A DNA stretch of 64,000 nt from Comamonas sp. JUb58 (GCF_004364775.1 NZ_SOAL01000007.1:186001-250000), one strand, 5' to 3'. Positions 13,063-22,937 are shown, counted from the first letter of the stretch. Notes: generated by a model not told the origin, from the letters alone. Translations and numbers: made by a program.

Positions 13063-13440
13063 GGCGCAAAATTTTTGATTTCGCAGCAGCGCCCGTCTGG
13101 GGCGTGCCCAGCGCGGTCAATTTGAGGATTGACGCTCGAATATGGAGCTCGGCCACCTGGCGCGCAAACGTCCTGGCCATTAGCTTCTCGCCCAGACGCT
13201 TTTAGCAATTCATCTCGGCTTCTACCAGAGACTTTCGGTGGTAGCCGCTCCATCTTTGCCAGATAGTCCGCCCCAACCTCCTACAAGCCTTGACCGCTGA
13301 GGTGCGCAAATGCCAGCCCTTTGCGCAGCTTTGCTCCTTTGCGTGGCGGGATGATTTGAATGGCTTCCCGCAGATAACACGCCTTATGGACATCCTGCGT
13401 GTCGAATGCCCCATTGCTAGCGTGGAGCCCCTGTAGTCGC
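13063..13440 (-). pseudogene. Decayed IS5-family transposase, C-terminal remnant
   Basis: Read on the minus strand, one frame gives DTQDVHKACY and then IIPPRKGAK. After a frameshift near 13290 the next frame gives ACRRLGRTIWQRWSGYHRKS, then an in-frame TAA at 13202-13204, and continues as KRLGEKLMARTFARQVAELH and IRASILKLTALGTPQT. This is the conserved C-terminal part of IS5-type DDE transposases (PPRK, GYHRRSL, ARxFxRQVAEL). The N-terminal half is missing and no terminal inverted repeats were found, so the element is dead. Confidence 0.8.
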
Positions 13441-13483
13441 GCAGTGCCTCCTCATGCTGGGCTTTCGCAGCATGCAGGTCAAT

Positions 13484-13606
13484 GTGTATAGAAAACCGTA
13501 GTTAGCTATGCAGCTGGAGGCTGCGTTGCGCGGAAAGGTGCATGAAACGCAGCTTTTCTATACACGTGGACGGCGATATGTATAAGAATTGGCGTTTTCT
13601 ATACAT
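13484..13606. promoter_or_regulatory. Three TTTTCTATACA boxes upstream of the Fic gene
   Basis: The same 12-mer occurs three times: inverted as GTGTATAGAAAA (13484-13495), then TTTTCTATACAC (13554-13565) and TTTTCTATACAT (13595-13606). A fourth, degenerate copy, TGTATAAGAA, begins at 13579 and forms an inverted TGTATA/TATACA pair with the third. The last box ends 14 bp before the Fic start. The spacing suggests operators, perhaps autoregulatory because the Fic protein has a C-terminal winged-helix-like region. Confidence 0.5.
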
Positions 13607-13620
13607 GTTGGGTTGACCTC

Positions 13621-14679
13621 ATGGAATCCCTTGCCGCGTTGCAGGCCGAGCGCTTTGACACCGCCCCCATTCTCAAGAAGTTGGCCAGCGCCAGCCGCAA
13701 GCTGGCGGAGCTGAAGGGCATTGCTGCGGCCATACCCAATCAAAGCATTCTCATCAACACCTTGGGTTTGCAGGAGGCCAAGGACAGTTCAGAGATTGAG
13801 AATATTGTCACCACACACGATGAGCTCTTTAAAGACGATGTGTCCTCTGAAAGCCAGCTGTCTGCCGCCAGCAAAGAGGTGCTGAGTTACCGGCAGGCGT
13901 TGTACACGGGCTTTCGGCTGGTGAAAGAGACTGGCTTGCTGACAGCCAACCATCTGATTGGGATGCAGCGTGAGCTGGAACGCAACCAGGCAGGCTTTCG
14001 CAAATTGCCCGGCACAGCCTTGAAAGATGGTGCAGGGCGCACGGTGTATACACCGCCGCAGGAGCCGGATGCCATCGTGGCGCTGATGCGTGATTTGGAG
14101 CAGGCCATCAACGACCCCGATGCAGTGCCCGTAGACGCGCTCATCAAGATGGCGCTGATCCACCACCAGTTCGAGAGCATTCACCCCTTCTATGACGGCA
14201 ATGGTCGAACGGGGCGCATTTTGAATGTGCTGTATTTGGTCAAGGAGGGGCTGCTGGACATTCCGGTGCTGTACCTGAGCCGCCATATTGTGCAAACCAA
14301 GGCTGAGTATTACCGCCTGCTGCAGGCCGTGCGTGACGATGATGCGTGGGAGGACTGGGTGCTCTACATGCTAGAGGCGGTGGAGCAAACAGCCCAGCAG
14401 ACGGTGAAGACGGTGATTGCCATTCGGGACGCCTTGTTCGACTACAAGCACCGCATTCGGGAACAGCACAAGTTCTACAGCCAAGACCTCATCAACAGCT
14501 TGTTTATGCATCCATACACCAAGATTGAGTTCCTGCAGAACGACCTGCAGGTATCACGGTTGACGGCGACCAAGTATCTGGATGCTCTGACGGAGACAGG
14601 CTTTTTGCTAAAGCAGAAGGTGGGGCGCAGCAACTACTACATTAACCACGCGTTGACCGGGATTTTGACGACGCCGTAA
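13621..14679 (+). CDS. Fic-family protein, class II (N-terminal inhibitory helix)
   Basis: Predicted AMP-transferase that modifies a protein hydroxyl with AMP from ATP. The Fic core HPFYDGNGRTGRI (about residues 189-201) matches HxFx(D/E)GNGRxxR. An inhibitory motif, SSEIEN (the S/TxxxE(G/N) pattern), lies near residue 58, so this is an auto-inhibited class II enzyme. The last 80 residues (KIEFLQNDLQVSRLTATKYL) look like a winged helix-turn-helix. 352 residues, typical of Fic/DOC_N plus HTH proteins. It sits beside an IS remnant. Target unknown. Confidence 0.9.
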   Translation: MESLAALQAERFDTAPILKKLASASRKLAELKGIAAAIPNQSILINTLGLQEAKDSSEIENIVTTHDELFKDDVSSESQLSAASKEVLSYRQALYTGFRLVKETGLLTANHLIGMQRELERNQAGFRKLPGTALKDGAGRTVYTPPQEPDAIVALMRDLEQAINDPDAVPVDALIKMALIHHQFESIHPFYDGNGRTGRILNVLYLVKEGLLDIPVLYLSRHIVQTKAEYYRLLQAVRDDDAWEDWVLYMLEAVEQTAQQTVKTVIAIRDALFDYKHRIREQHKFYSQDLINSLFMHPYTKIEFLQNDLQVSRLTATKYLDALTETGFLLKQKVGRSNYYINHALTGILTTP

Positions 14680-14816
14680 TTTCGGCGCCGTGCAGAGGCC
14701 GGTGCGCCACAGGTCATACCAGCAGCGGGAGAATGTGAGGCTGCAGCGCCCCTGCCCGCCGAGCGTCGGCCCTACCCAGCGCGCAGCCCTTTGTTCCACC
14801 TTTCTCGAAAGCGGCC

Positions 14817-15554
14817 ATGACACAGACCACTGACATCGCTTCCCTCATCGCCCCCACTGGCCGCCTGCGCGCGGCCATCAATGTGGGCAATCCCGTGCTG
14901 GCGCACAAACGGGCCGATGGCTCGGGCGCAGGCGTTTCCGTTGATCTGGCAACGCGCATGGCGGCCCAGCTGGGGCTGCCGCTGGATCTGCAGCTGTTTG
15001 AGGCCGCTGCCCATTCGGTGGATGCGGTGACCCAGGGCCAGGCCGATGTCGGCTTTTTTGCGGTGGACCCGGTGCGTGGCGCGGGCATTGGTTTTTCTGC
15101 CCCCTATGTGCTGATCGAGGGCGCCTACATGGTGCGCAGCGATTCGGCGCTGAGCGACAACGCGCAGGTGGATGTGGCCGAGCACGAAGTGGTGGTGGGC
15201 CAGGGCAGCGCCTATGACCTCTACCTGAGCCGGGCGCTGAAACACGCCCGCATCCTGCGGGCACCCACCTCGCCGGCGGTGGTCGATGTCTATCTGCAGC
15301 CCCTGGGCGATGTGGCTGCAGGCGTCAAGGTACAGCTGGAGGCCGCCGTGGCCAGCCACCCGGGTCTGCGCATGCTGCCTGGGCATTTCATGCTGATCCA
15401 GCAGGCCATGGGCCTGCCCAAGGGCCGGTGCGAGGCCGCCATCCAGTGGCTGTCCGCCTTTGTCGAAGAGACCAAGGCCAGCGGCTTTGTGGCCCAGGCG
15501 CTGGCACAGCACCAGGTGCAAGGCGCGGTGGTGGCACCGGGATTGCAGCCATGA
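14817..15554 (+). CDS. Amino-acid-type ABC transporter substrate-binding-like protein
   Basis: 245-residue type II periplasmic-binding fold (SBP_bac_3): LRAAINVGNPVLAHKR, VSVDLATRMAAQLGLPLDL and GQADVGFFAVDPVRGAGIGFSAPYV are family motifs. Oddly, no signal peptide is visible: it begins MTQTTDIASLIAPTGRL. It may act in the cytoplasm or have lost export. No ABC permease is adjacent. The stop overlaps the start of the YbaK-like gene (ATGA), so the two are translationally coupled. Confidence 0.8.
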   Translation: MTQTTDIASLIAPTGRLRAAINVGNPVLAHKRADGSGAGVSVDLATRMAAQLGLPLDLQLFEAAAHSVDAVTQGQADVGFFAVDPVRGAGIGFSAPYVLIEGAYMVRSDSALSDNAQVDVAEHEVVVGQGSAYDLYLSRALKHARILRAPTSPAVVDVYLQPLGDVAAGVKVQLEAAVASHPGLRMLPGHFMLIQQAMGLPKGRCEAAIQWLSAFVEETKASGFVAQALAQHQVQGAVVAPGLQP

Positions 15555-16027
15555 GCGTGTTTGAGCAGCTGCAGCAGTTGCTGGAAGGCGAGGGCGCCCG
15601 CTTTCGGGTGCTGAGCCACTCGGCAGAGGGCAAATCGGACGAGGTGGCGCGCATCCGGGGCACGACGCCGGGCCAGGGTGCCAAGGCCATGCTGTGCAAG
15701 ACCCGCAATGCCGAGCACTGGGTGCTGGCCGTGCTGCCGGGCGACCAGAAGCTGGACTTTCGCCTGCTGGCGGCCGCGCTGGGCCTGCCCAAGATGACGA
15801 TGGCCAGCGCGGAAGAAGCGACCGAGCGGACCGGCTGCGTGATCGGCGCCATTCCGCCGTTCAGCCCCGGCCCGCAGGTTGCCCTGGTGGTGGACCCGGA
15901 CCTGGTGGAGCGGCATGCCGAAATAGCGTTCAATGCCGGCCGGCTGGACCGCTCGATGGTGCTCAATGCGCAGGACTACGTGCGTGTGGCCAAGCCGGCG
16001 CTGCACCGCATCTCTGTGGTTGGCTAA
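15551..16027 (+). CDS. YbaK/ProX-type aminoacyl-tRNA deacylase domain protein
   Basis: 158-residue protein of the YbaK/prolyl-tRNA-synthetase-associated domain, which hydrolyses mischarged tRNAs. The pattern TPGQGAKAMLCK, then KLDFRLLAAALGLPKMTMASAEEATERTGCVIGAIPPFS, carries the conserved Lys and the G-x-P-P-F segment. Start codon overlaps the upstream stop by 4 bp. The amino acid edited cannot be inferred. Confidence 0.83.
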   Translation: MSVFEQLQQLLEGEGARFRVLSHSAEGKSDEVARIRGTTPGQGAKAMLCKTRNAEHWVLAVLPGDQKLDFRLLAAALGLPKMTMASAEEATERTGCVIGAIPPFSPGPQVALVVDPDLVERHAEIAFNAGRLDRSMVLNAQDYVRVAKPALHRISVVG

Positions 16028-16104
16028 CGCAAAAATCCAACACTGCCGCTGACTGTGCTCGGCGCGGCAGCCTGCCGCCGCAGCGCCGCTGCACAATAGG
16101 CGCC

Positions 16105-17619
16105 ATGTTCATCGCCATCCCTCTGGAAAACAAACCCTCCTGGCAGTCGCCGCCCTGGATGACGGTGCTGTTGATTGCGATCAACTGCCTGGTGTTCTGG
16201 GTCTGGCAAGGGGGTGAGGAGAGGGCAGCAGAGCGGGCCTCCAAAACCTATGCGCATACGGCGCTGCCGGCGATCGAGGTGCCGGCCTTTGTGAAGTACC
16301 TCGATGCACAAAGCCGCAACCCGGACAGCCGCATCAAGCCGCAGATGGTACGCATGGTGCAGGGCCTGCAAAAAAACCAGGACTACGGCCAGATCTACCT
16401 GCTGATGCAGCAGGAAGGGCGCTTTCGCCGCCAGTTGCTGGCTGGCGAGGTGATCCAGGCAGGCGATCCGCTGCATGCCGAATGGCAGGCGGCCCGCGCC
16501 CGCTTTGCGCCGCTGGAGCCCAAGCCCTTTACCGCGCGCTGGGCGATGAGCTACGAGGCCGGCGCCGGCCTGCAGCCTGTGCAGGCGCTGACCTCCACCT
16601 TTTTGCACGGCAGCACCGGCCATCTGCTGGGCAATATGGTGTTCCTGTTTCTGTTTGGTTTTACGTTGGAGATGGCGCTGGGTGCCGGGCTCTACCTGTG
16701 CTTTTACCTGGTCGCCGGTGTCAGCGCCTCGCTGTTTGCCGGCCTGTTCTATGTCGGCTCGGGCAGCTATGGGCTGGGCGCGTCGGGCGCGATTGCCGGG
16801 CTGATGGCCATGTATGTGGTGCTCTACCGCATGCGCCGCATCCGCTTTTTCTACATGCTGGCCTTCTACTTCAACTACGCCACCTGGCCCGCGCTGGTGG
16901 TGCTGCCGGTGTGGATGGGCTTTGAGCTGGCCCAGCACTTCATGGGGCAGCAGGGCGTGGCCTATATGGCGCACTTTGGCGGCTTGCTGGCCGGCGGCCT
17001 GCTGATGGCCTTGTACCTGCAGCTGCGGCGCAAGGAGTCGGTGGTCGAGGTGGCGGCCCGTGACAAGCAGCAGGCCCAGGCCCAGAGCGCCGCACTGGCC
17101 GCCGCCGTGCAACGCGCGCAAAAGCACACCGATGCGCTGGCCTTTGAGCTGGCCGCGCCCGCCTGGCGCCAGGCCGCCAAGCTGGCCCCGACCGATGCCG
17201 CCATCTTGCGCGCCTGGTTTGAAAGCGCCCGCCATGCGCCGGGCAGCGAGGATTTCCACCGCGCGGCCCGCGCCATCTTCAAGCTGCCAGCCAACACCGA
17301 CGCGCTGCGCCGACTCCAGCACCACAGCTGGCAAACCTATGTGGACCGCGCCAGGCCCGCCCCGCGCATCAGCGACAACAGTCTGCATGCGCTGGCGCGC
17401 AGCTTTGTGCGCCTGGGCGAATGGGACAGTGCCCAAAAGATCTGCCAGCAGCTGGAGAGCGCTGCCGACCACCCCCATTGGCCGGCGACCCTGGCCCTGG
17501 TGGCCAATGGCCTGGCCAAGGCCGGCCGGCTGGAAGACGCTCGGCGCTGGCTGCCGGCGCTGCAACGCGCCGCGCCCCAGGAGCCGGTGACGCGCTGGCT
17601 CAGCCAGGCCAGCACCTGA
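16105..17619 (+). CDS. Rhomboid-family intramembrane serine protease with C-terminal soluble domain
   Basis: Membrane protease that cleaves substrates within the bilayer. Rhomboid core: HGSTGHLLGNMVFLFLFG on an early helix, the catalytic serine in GLGASGAIAG (Ser227) and the partner histidine in AHFGGLLAGG (His290). An N-terminal loop of about 100 residues follows the first TM helix, and a soluble helical, TPR-like tail of about 190 residues follows the core. 504 residues. The ATG at 16105 lies 7 bases after CACAAT and lacks a Shine-Dalgarno, so the mRNA may be leaderless. Substrates unknown. Confidence 0.9.
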   Translation: MFIAIPLENKPSWQSPPWMTVLLIAINCLVFWVWQGGEERAAERASKTYAHTALPAIEVPAFVKYLDAQSRNPDSRIKPQMVRMVQGLQKNQDYGQIYLLMQQEGRFRRQLLAGEVIQAGDPLHAEWQAARARFAPLEPKPFTARWAMSYEAGAGLQPVQALTSTFLHGSTGHLLGNMVFLFLFGFTLEMALGAGLYLCFYLVAGVSASLFAGLFYVGSGSYGLGASGAIAGLMAMYVVLYRMRRIRFFYMLAFYFNYATWPALVVLPVWMGFELAQHFMGQQGVAYMAHFGGLLAGGLLMALYLQLRRKESVVEVAARDKQQAQAQSAALAAAVQRAQKHTDALAFELAAPAWRQAAKLAPTDAAILRAWFESARHAPGSEDFHRAARAIFKLPANTDALRRLQHHSWQTYVDRARPAPRISDNSLHALARSFVRLGEWDSAQKICQQLESAADHPHWPATLALVANGLAKAGRLEDARRWLPALQRAAPQEPVTRWLSQAST

Positions 17620-17751
17620 ATGCGGGTTGAGCGCAGGGGCAGCAGTGGCTAGCGCCCTTGTGCGTCAGCTCCATGTAAAGTTTTGGTGAAGCTATGCCTT
17701 ATGATCGCTGCCAAGCTGCGCCGGCGGGGGCTGCAGACAGAAAGGCTGGCC

Positions 17752-19092
17752 ATGGGCCCATTGCGTTCTCCACAGCAAGACGACGAGGTTGACAGCACCC
17801 AATGGGTGATTGAGCCTTTCTGGCGCAAGCTCAACAGCTTTTTCCTGTTTCCGCTGCAGCGCAAGCCCTTGCTGTATGCGCTGGTGCTGTCGCTCTGCGC
17901 CTATATGCTGATGTGGGGTCTGTTGATCGGCTTGGCCGTGGCGGTGGGTCTGCTGCTGGCGATCAGCCGGCATGCGTTCAAGATTGCGGCCTATGCTTCG
18001 CATGGCGTGCTCGACAGCAATGACTACGACGACTACCCCTGCGATGCCGACCTCAAGGTGCTGCCCTGGAAGTTCTTCGGCGTGCTGCTGGTGCATGGCT
18101 TTCTGATCGGCATGCTCGCCCGGGTCAGCCCGGGGCTGGGCGCACTGGGTGATTTGCTCTCCTCTTTCTTGATCCCCGCCACCTTGATGGTGCTGATCAC
18201 CAGCGGCAGCCTGCGCGCTGCCATCAACCCCTCCATGCTGCTGAGCACCATGGGCGCCATCGGTCTGCCCTATGGCCTGCTCTGCCTGTTTCTGTTCCTG
18301 CTGATGCAGGGCGTGCCGATGGCCTTTTCGCTCTTGGTCACGGTCATGCCTCAGGCGCTGCTGGCGCCCTTGCTGGCCTTTGTGGTGATCTATTTCAACG
18401 GGGTGATCGCCGCGATGATCGGCTATGTGATGTACCAGAACCATGCGGACCTGGGCATCACGCCGGACAAGGCACCCCAGGCCGAAGCTGGCGCGCCCGT
18501 GGTCGACCCGCAGACCGCGCTGGCCCAGCGCCGCGATGCCCAGGTGGCCCAGCTGGTGCAGAACGGCGACATGAACGCCGCCCTGGCCGAGGCCCGCGAA
18601 TGGCAGCGCAGCGATCCGGGCAACCTGGCCGACCAGCGCCGCTACCACCGCGTGCTCAAGCTCAGCGACAAGCCCGATGAGCTGGCGCGCCATGCGCAAA
18701 GCTATATTGCGCTGCTGCTGCAAAAGCAGCGCAGTACCGATGCGCTGGAGGTTTGGGGCAGTTGCTACAAGCGCGACAAGGGCTTTCGGCTGAACGAGGC
18801 CAGCCACACGCTTGCGCTGGCGCAGACGGCCTGGAAGCGCATGCAGCTGCCGCACACGCTGGCCTTGCTGCATGGGTTTGAGAAAAGCTATGCCGGCAGC
18901 GATCTGGTGCCCCAGGCGCTGGAGCTGACGGTGCGCGTGCTCAAGCAAGGCGCCAACAAGCCCGACCAGGCTGTGCGCGTGTTCATGCGCATGAAGATCC
19001 GCTACCCCGCGCATGCCTGCACGCAGGAGGCCGCCTGGATCTTGCGCGATGAGCTGCCGGGCGCGGCGCAGTCGCCTGCCGCCCCCGCCTGA
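17752..19092 (+). CDS. Membrane protein with C-terminal TPR-like region
   Basis: Unknown function. About five hydrophobic helices in residues 45-230 (for example ALVLSLCAYMLMWGLLIGLAVAVGLLLA) are followed by a soluble Ala-rich helical half with helix pairs resembling tetratricopeptide repeats. I prefer the ATG at 17752 (MGPLRSPQQDDEVD, preceded by GAAAGG) to the TTG at 17683. It follows the rhomboid gene on the same strand, and both combine a membrane core with a TPR-like tail. Converges on mnmA. Confidence 0.72.
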   Translation: MGPLRSPQQDDEVDSTQWVIEPFWRKLNSFFLFPLQRKPLLYALVLSLCAYMLMWGLLIGLAVAVGLLLAISRHAFKIAAYASHGVLDSNDYDDYPCDADLKVLPWKFFGVLLVHGFLIGMLARVSPGLGALGDLLSSFLIPATLMVLITSGSLRAAINPSMLLSTMGAIGLPYGLLCLFLFLLMQGVPMAFSLLVTVMPQALLAPLLAFVVIYFNGVIAAMIGYVMYQNHADLGITPDKAPQAEAGAPVVDPQTALAQRRDAQVAQLVQNGDMNAALAEAREWQRSDPGNLADQRRYHRVLKLSDKPDELARHAQSYIALLLQKQRSTDALEVWGSCYKRDKGFRLNEASHTLALAQTAWKRMQLPHTLALLHGFEKSYAGSDLVPQALELTVRVLKQGANKPDQAVRVFMRMKIRYPAHACTQEAAWILRDELPGAAQSPAAPA

Positions 19093-19107
19093 GGGACTGC
19101 TTGTTTT

Positions 19108-20235
19108 TTAAGCGGCCGTAGAAGGCGCCACGCTGGCGATGATGCCGCCGCCCAGACAGACCTCGCCGTCATACAGCACCGCCGATTGGCCGGGCGTCAC
19201 CGCCCATTGCGACTCGGGGAAGTCGAGGTGGAAATGCGCGGGCGTTGCATCGGCGCCGATGATGGCGGGCGAATCGGGCTGGCGGTAGCGGGTTTTGGAG
19301 CCATAGGTGCCGGCAGCGGGCGGGTGGCCGGCCACCCAGCTGGTGTTGTCGGCATTCAGCGCCTGCGACAGCAGCCAGGGGTGGTCATGGCCTTGCACCA
19401 CGCGCAGGATGTTCTTGTCCAGCTCCTTGCGGGCCACAAACCAGGGCGCATGCTCGCCGGCGCCACGGGCGGCGCCTTTTTCCTTCACGCCACCAATGCC
19501 CAGGCCCGAGCGCTGGCCCAGGGTGTAGAAGGACAGGCCCACATGCTTGCCCAGCTTGCGATTGCGGTCGTCCAGGATCAGGCCCGGTTCCTTGCTGATG
19601 TAGCGGTTCAGAAAGTCGCGGAAAGGGCGCTCGCCGATAAAGCAGATACCGGTCGAGTCCTTTTTCTTGGCATTGGGCAGGCCGATTTCTTCGGCAATGC
19701 GACGCACTTCAGTCTTTTTCAGCTCACCGACCGGGAACAGCGCCTTGGACAGCTGGGCCTGGTTCAGGCGGTGCAGAAAATAGCTCTGGTCCTTGGCCGG
19801 GTCCAGGCCCTTGAGCAGCTCAAACAGCTGGGTGTCGGGGTTCTGGCGCACGCGGGCGTAGTGGCCGGTGGCGATCTTTTCGGCACCCAGGCGCATGGCA
19901 TGGTCCAAAAAGGCCTTGAACTTGATCTCGGCATTGCACAGCACATCGGGGTTGGGTGTGCGGCCGGCCTGGTATTCGCGCAGAAACTCGGCAAACACCC
20001 GGTCCTTGTAGTCGGCGGCAAAGTTGACGTGTTCGATCTCGATGCCCACCACGTCGGCCACGGCTGCGGCATCGACAAAGTCGATGTTGGACGAGCAGTA
20101 CTCGCTGTCGTCGTCATCTTCCCAGTTCTTCATGAAGATGCCGACGACCTCGTGCCCCTGCTTTTTGAGCAAATACGCGGTGACGGCCGAATCCACGCCG
20201 CCACTCAGCCCCACTACGATGCGCTGTTTAACCAT
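19108..20235 (-). CDS. mnmA: tRNA-specific 2-thiouridylase
   Basis: Installs sulfur at position 2 of wobble U34 in Lys, Glu and Gln tRNAs. The PP-loop ATPase motif [17 protein letters not shown] is at the start; the catalytic cysteines are in [12 protein letters not shown] and [12 protein letters not shown]. 375 residues, the normal length. On the minus strand GATAAT ends 7 bases before the ATG with no Shine-Dalgarno, suggesting a leaderless mRNA. Confidence 0.96.
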   Translation of the reverse strand: MVKQRIVVGLSGGVDSAVTAYLLKKQGHEVVGIFMKNWEDDDDSEYCSSNIDFVDAAAVADVVGIEIEHVNFAADYKDRVFAEFLREYQAGRTPNPDVLCNAEIKFKAFLDHAMRLGAEKIATGHYARVRQNPDTQLFELLKGLDPAKDQSYFLHRLNQAQLSKALFPVGELKKTEVRRIAEEIGLPNAKKKDSTGICFIGERPFRDFLNRYISKEPGLILDDRNRKLGKHVGLSFYTLGQRSGLGIGGVKEKGAARGAGEHAPWFVARKELDKNILRVVQGHDHPWLLSQALNADNTSWVAGHPPAAGTYGSKTRYRQPDSPAIIGADATPAHFHLDFPESQWAVTPGQSAVLYDGEVCLGGGIIASVAPSTAA

Positions 20236-20304
20236 GGGCGCAATTATCCGCCTGGCGGCAGGCGCCTGCTTCGCTAGGGCTATGTGGCGTTGTGGCGCGC
20301 AACA

Positions 20305-20339
20305 GGGCTTTTCAGCGCCTATCCGCGCTGAAAAGACCC
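20305..20339 (-). terminator. Hairpin downstream of the penicillin-acylase gene
   Basis: CTTTTCAGCGC at 20308-20318 pairs perfectly with GCGCTGAAAAG at 20325-20335, extended by a GGG/CCC. There is no real T run, so this may be a weak or factor-assisted terminator. Confidence 0.5.
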
Positions 20340-20360
20340 GTTAGTGGCCGCCAGTCCGGC

Positions 20361-22829
20361 TTACTGTGGCGTCAGCGCGATGCGTTCGCGCGTAGCCTTT
20401 TCCACCGCGCTGCGCGAGTAGGCCAGCGGAAAGTACTGGCCTGCGGCCCAGGTGTTGGCCAGGTCGCGGTAGTGCGGGCTGGCCGGGTTGCCCGATTGGC
20501 CGGGGGTGTTGACCACACGCGAGGCATCCCAGTTGCCCACATCCACCACCATGCGGAAGGAGGCGCCCGAGGTCAGCTGGTAGGTATCGACGTTGTAGCT
20601 GGTGGCCATGGGCGTCGCCCAAGAGCCGCCGATGCCGCCGACGCCGACATTGAGCTTTTGCTTGGTGGCACTGTCCACCACGCCGGCGAGCGGGTGCACA
20701 AAGATCGCCTGGTGCAGGCTGCCCCAGGTCCAGCTCCTGGCATCGGCCCCCAGCTTGGTCTGCAGCCACTGCATCGCCGGGGCGATGGAGGAGAGCAGCA
20801 CCTGGTCGCGCTCTGCCTCGCTCATCCAGCCCTGCGGGCTCTCCAGCACCGCGATCATGCGGGTGGCGCTGGTTTCTTTGGCAAAGCTGCGCTCGTGGGC
20901 GGCCAGCACCTTGTCGGTCAGCGCTTTCTTCAAGGTAGCATTGCTCCAGACCTCATACAGCGCAGCGGCGGCGCTGTCCTTGGCCATCGTGCCGTCCCAG
21001 CCCTGCAGCAGCGCCAGGCCCTGGGCGGTCTGTGCATCGCTGCTTTGCAGCGGCGCCAGCAGCTTCAGCAGGCGCTGGGCCGGTACGGCGACGATGTCGG
21101 TCTGCCAGGCTTCAGAGTCGGCGACGCTGAGCTTCTTGCCCTCCTTGGCGGCCTTTTCAAACAGGCCATGCAGGCGCTGCGCGCGGGCCGAATCGGACCA
21201 TTCGTAGCCAATGCCCTTTTGGTAGAGCGGGTGGTTGGGTGGCACATTGTTTTCATTGGCGGTCACCACATAGCCGCGCTGGGGGTTGAACTCCCAGGGC
21301 AGCTCGTCGCCATTGCGGTAGCCCGTCCATTCATAGCGGCCATCGCCGGGCACCGGGGTCAGCCCGTCCCAGTTGGGGCGGATGGGGGTGAGCCCGCCGG
21401 GGATCCAGCCGATATTGCCGCTGCTGTCGGCATAGACCTGGTTCTCGCCCGGTGCGCCCCAGCGGTTCATCGCGGCGCGGAACTGGTCAAAGTCCTGCGC
21501 GCGCATGTAGTCCATCGATCCGAAATAGGGCGCCATGCCCAGGTCCAGCCAGGCGGCGCGCAGCGCATAGGCCTTGTTACCTTCGGCAGCCAGCACCGGG
21601 CCGTGGCGGGTGTACCAGTTCTCGACGATGACCGGCTGGGCCGCGCCCTTGACGGCAATGCTTTCCGTCACCCGGGTCATCGGCTCCCAGCGGCCCTGGT
21701 ACTTGTATTCCTTGCTGTTTTGCGGGTTGGTCTCGTAGACATACAGGTCTTCCTGGTCCATGTAGAAACGCGTCAGGCCAAAGGCGATGCGGCCGTTGTG
21801 GCCGATGGAGATGCCGGGCAGGAAGGGCTCGCCAGCGCCGATCACATCCATGCCGGGGGCGGAGATGTGCGAGATATAGCGCAGGCTGGGCGCGCCATGG
21901 GCGCGGTGCGGGTCATTGGCCAGAATCGGGCGGCCGGTGGTGGTCATGCCCGGCGCAATCGTCCAGTTGTTGCTGCCGTAGCTGGCCAGGGTGTTGGCAT
22001 CGGGCTGGTTCAGGGTGGATTCGGACAGCGCCAGCAACTGCTCGGGGGTCATGTCCAGCACGGACACCTTGACGTTCTCCTTGGTGAAGCGCGGGCTGGC
22101 AGTGGCCAGCGCATAGGCGCGCTTGAGCTCCTTGCCGGGCAGACCACAGACATCCAGCCCCTCGGGGATCTGCGGCTTCACATCGGGCACCAGCTCGCGG
22201 CGCAGCCAGTCCACCCGGGCGCCGTTCTGCTTGCCTTCGCAAAAGGCCTGGGCGCGGTCCACCTCGCCGGTAAAGTTCAGGGTCAGGCCATGGTGGCGGA
22301 TGCGCACCGTGTCTTCTGCCGCCCAAGGGCTGGGCTGGTAGCCCAGCAGCTTGAACTCTTCAGGCAGCAGGCGGGGGTCGGCCTGGGTCTGGGCGACAAA
22401 GGCATTCACCCCGGCCACAAAGGCCTCGGCCACGCGTTTGGAGTCCGAGCCATAGGCCAGCCACTCGCGGTACATGTCGCCCCGGAACAGCACGGCGCGT
22501 GCCGCCTTGTCGCTCTCCACCCAGGCCGGGCCAAAGTCCTGGGCCATCTGGCCCAGGCCGCGCTTGCGCCACAGGTCCATCTGCCAGAGCCGGTCGCGTG
22601 CGGCCATATAGCCCTGCACCACAAAGGCGTCATAGGTGGTGCCGGCGTAGATATGCGGCACGCCCCACTGGTCGATCAGCACCTCGGCGGGCTTTTCCAG
22701 CCCGGCAATTTTGGCGCTGTGCTGGCTGCTGGGCGCGGTGCCCAGGGAGCTGCATCCGGCTGCCAGCAGTGCAGCGGCCAGTGGCAAGGCCAGGCGGTTG
22801 GCAAAACGGAAGGGGGCGCGTTGTGGCAT
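20361..22829 (-). CDS. Penicillin acylase family (Ntn-hydrolase) lipoprotein
   Basis: Periplasmic amidohydrolase precursor that self-cleaves into alpha and beta chains. Members act on penicillin G, acyl-homoserine lactones or other N-acyl compounds. Lipobox AAALLAAGCSS puts the lipidated cysteine near residue 25. The nucleophile is Ser286 in YGSNNWTIAPG, the first residue of the beta chain. The conserved beta-chain asparagine region (MNRWGAPGENQVYAD...GNIGW) follows. The ATG at 22829 has a good AGGAGACAG; a longer frame upstream lacks a signal. 822 residues. Substrate cannot be assigned. Confidence 0.9.
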   Translation of the reverse strand: MPQRAPFRFANRLALPLAAALLAAGCSSLGTAPSSQHSAKIAGLEKPAEVLIDQWGVPHIYAGTTYDAFVVQGYMAARDRLWQMDLWRKRGLGQMAQDFGPAWVESDKAARAVLFRGDMYREWLAYGSDSKRVAEAFVAGVNAFVAQTQADPRLLPEEFKLLGYQPSPWAAEDTVRIRHHGLTLNFTGEVDRAQAFCEGKQNGARVDWLRRELVPDVKPQIPEGLDVCGLPGKELKRAYALATASPRFTKENVKVSVLDMTPEQLLALSESTLNQPDANTLASYGSNNWTIAPGMTTTGRPILANDPHRAHGAPSLRYISHISAPGMDVIGAGEPFLPGISIGHNGRIAFGLTRFYMDQEDLYVYETNPQNSKEYKYQGRWEPMTRVTESIAVKGAAQPVIVENWYTRHGPVLAAEGNKAYALRAAWLDLGMAPYFGSMDYMRAQDFDQFRAAMNRWGAPGENQVYADSSGNIGWIPGGLTPIRPNWDGLTPVPGDGRYEWTGYRNGDELPWEFNPQRGYVVTANENNVPPNHPLYQKGIGYEWSDSARAQRLHGLFEKAAKEGKKLSVADSEAWQTDIVAVPAQRLLKLLAPLQSSDAQTAQGLALLQGWDGTMAKDSAAAALYEVWSNATLKKALTDKVLAAHERSFAKETSATRMIAVLESPQGWMSEAERDQVLLSSIAPAMQWLQTKLGADARSWTWGSLHQAIFVHPLAGVVDSATKQKLNVGVGGIGGSWATPMATSYNVDTYQLTSGASFRMVVDVGNWDASRVVNTPGQSGNPASPHYRDLANTWAAGQYFPLAYSRSAVEKATRERIALTPQ

Positions 22830-22937
22830 GGTCTGTCTCCTCGTTATGGTGAGCAGACCATGCCATGCCTGCCAGCGGCGCGCAATCGCGTTGGCGCCAA
22901 GCGGTGACCAAGGCGTTTGCGCAAACCGCGCGCCGCC

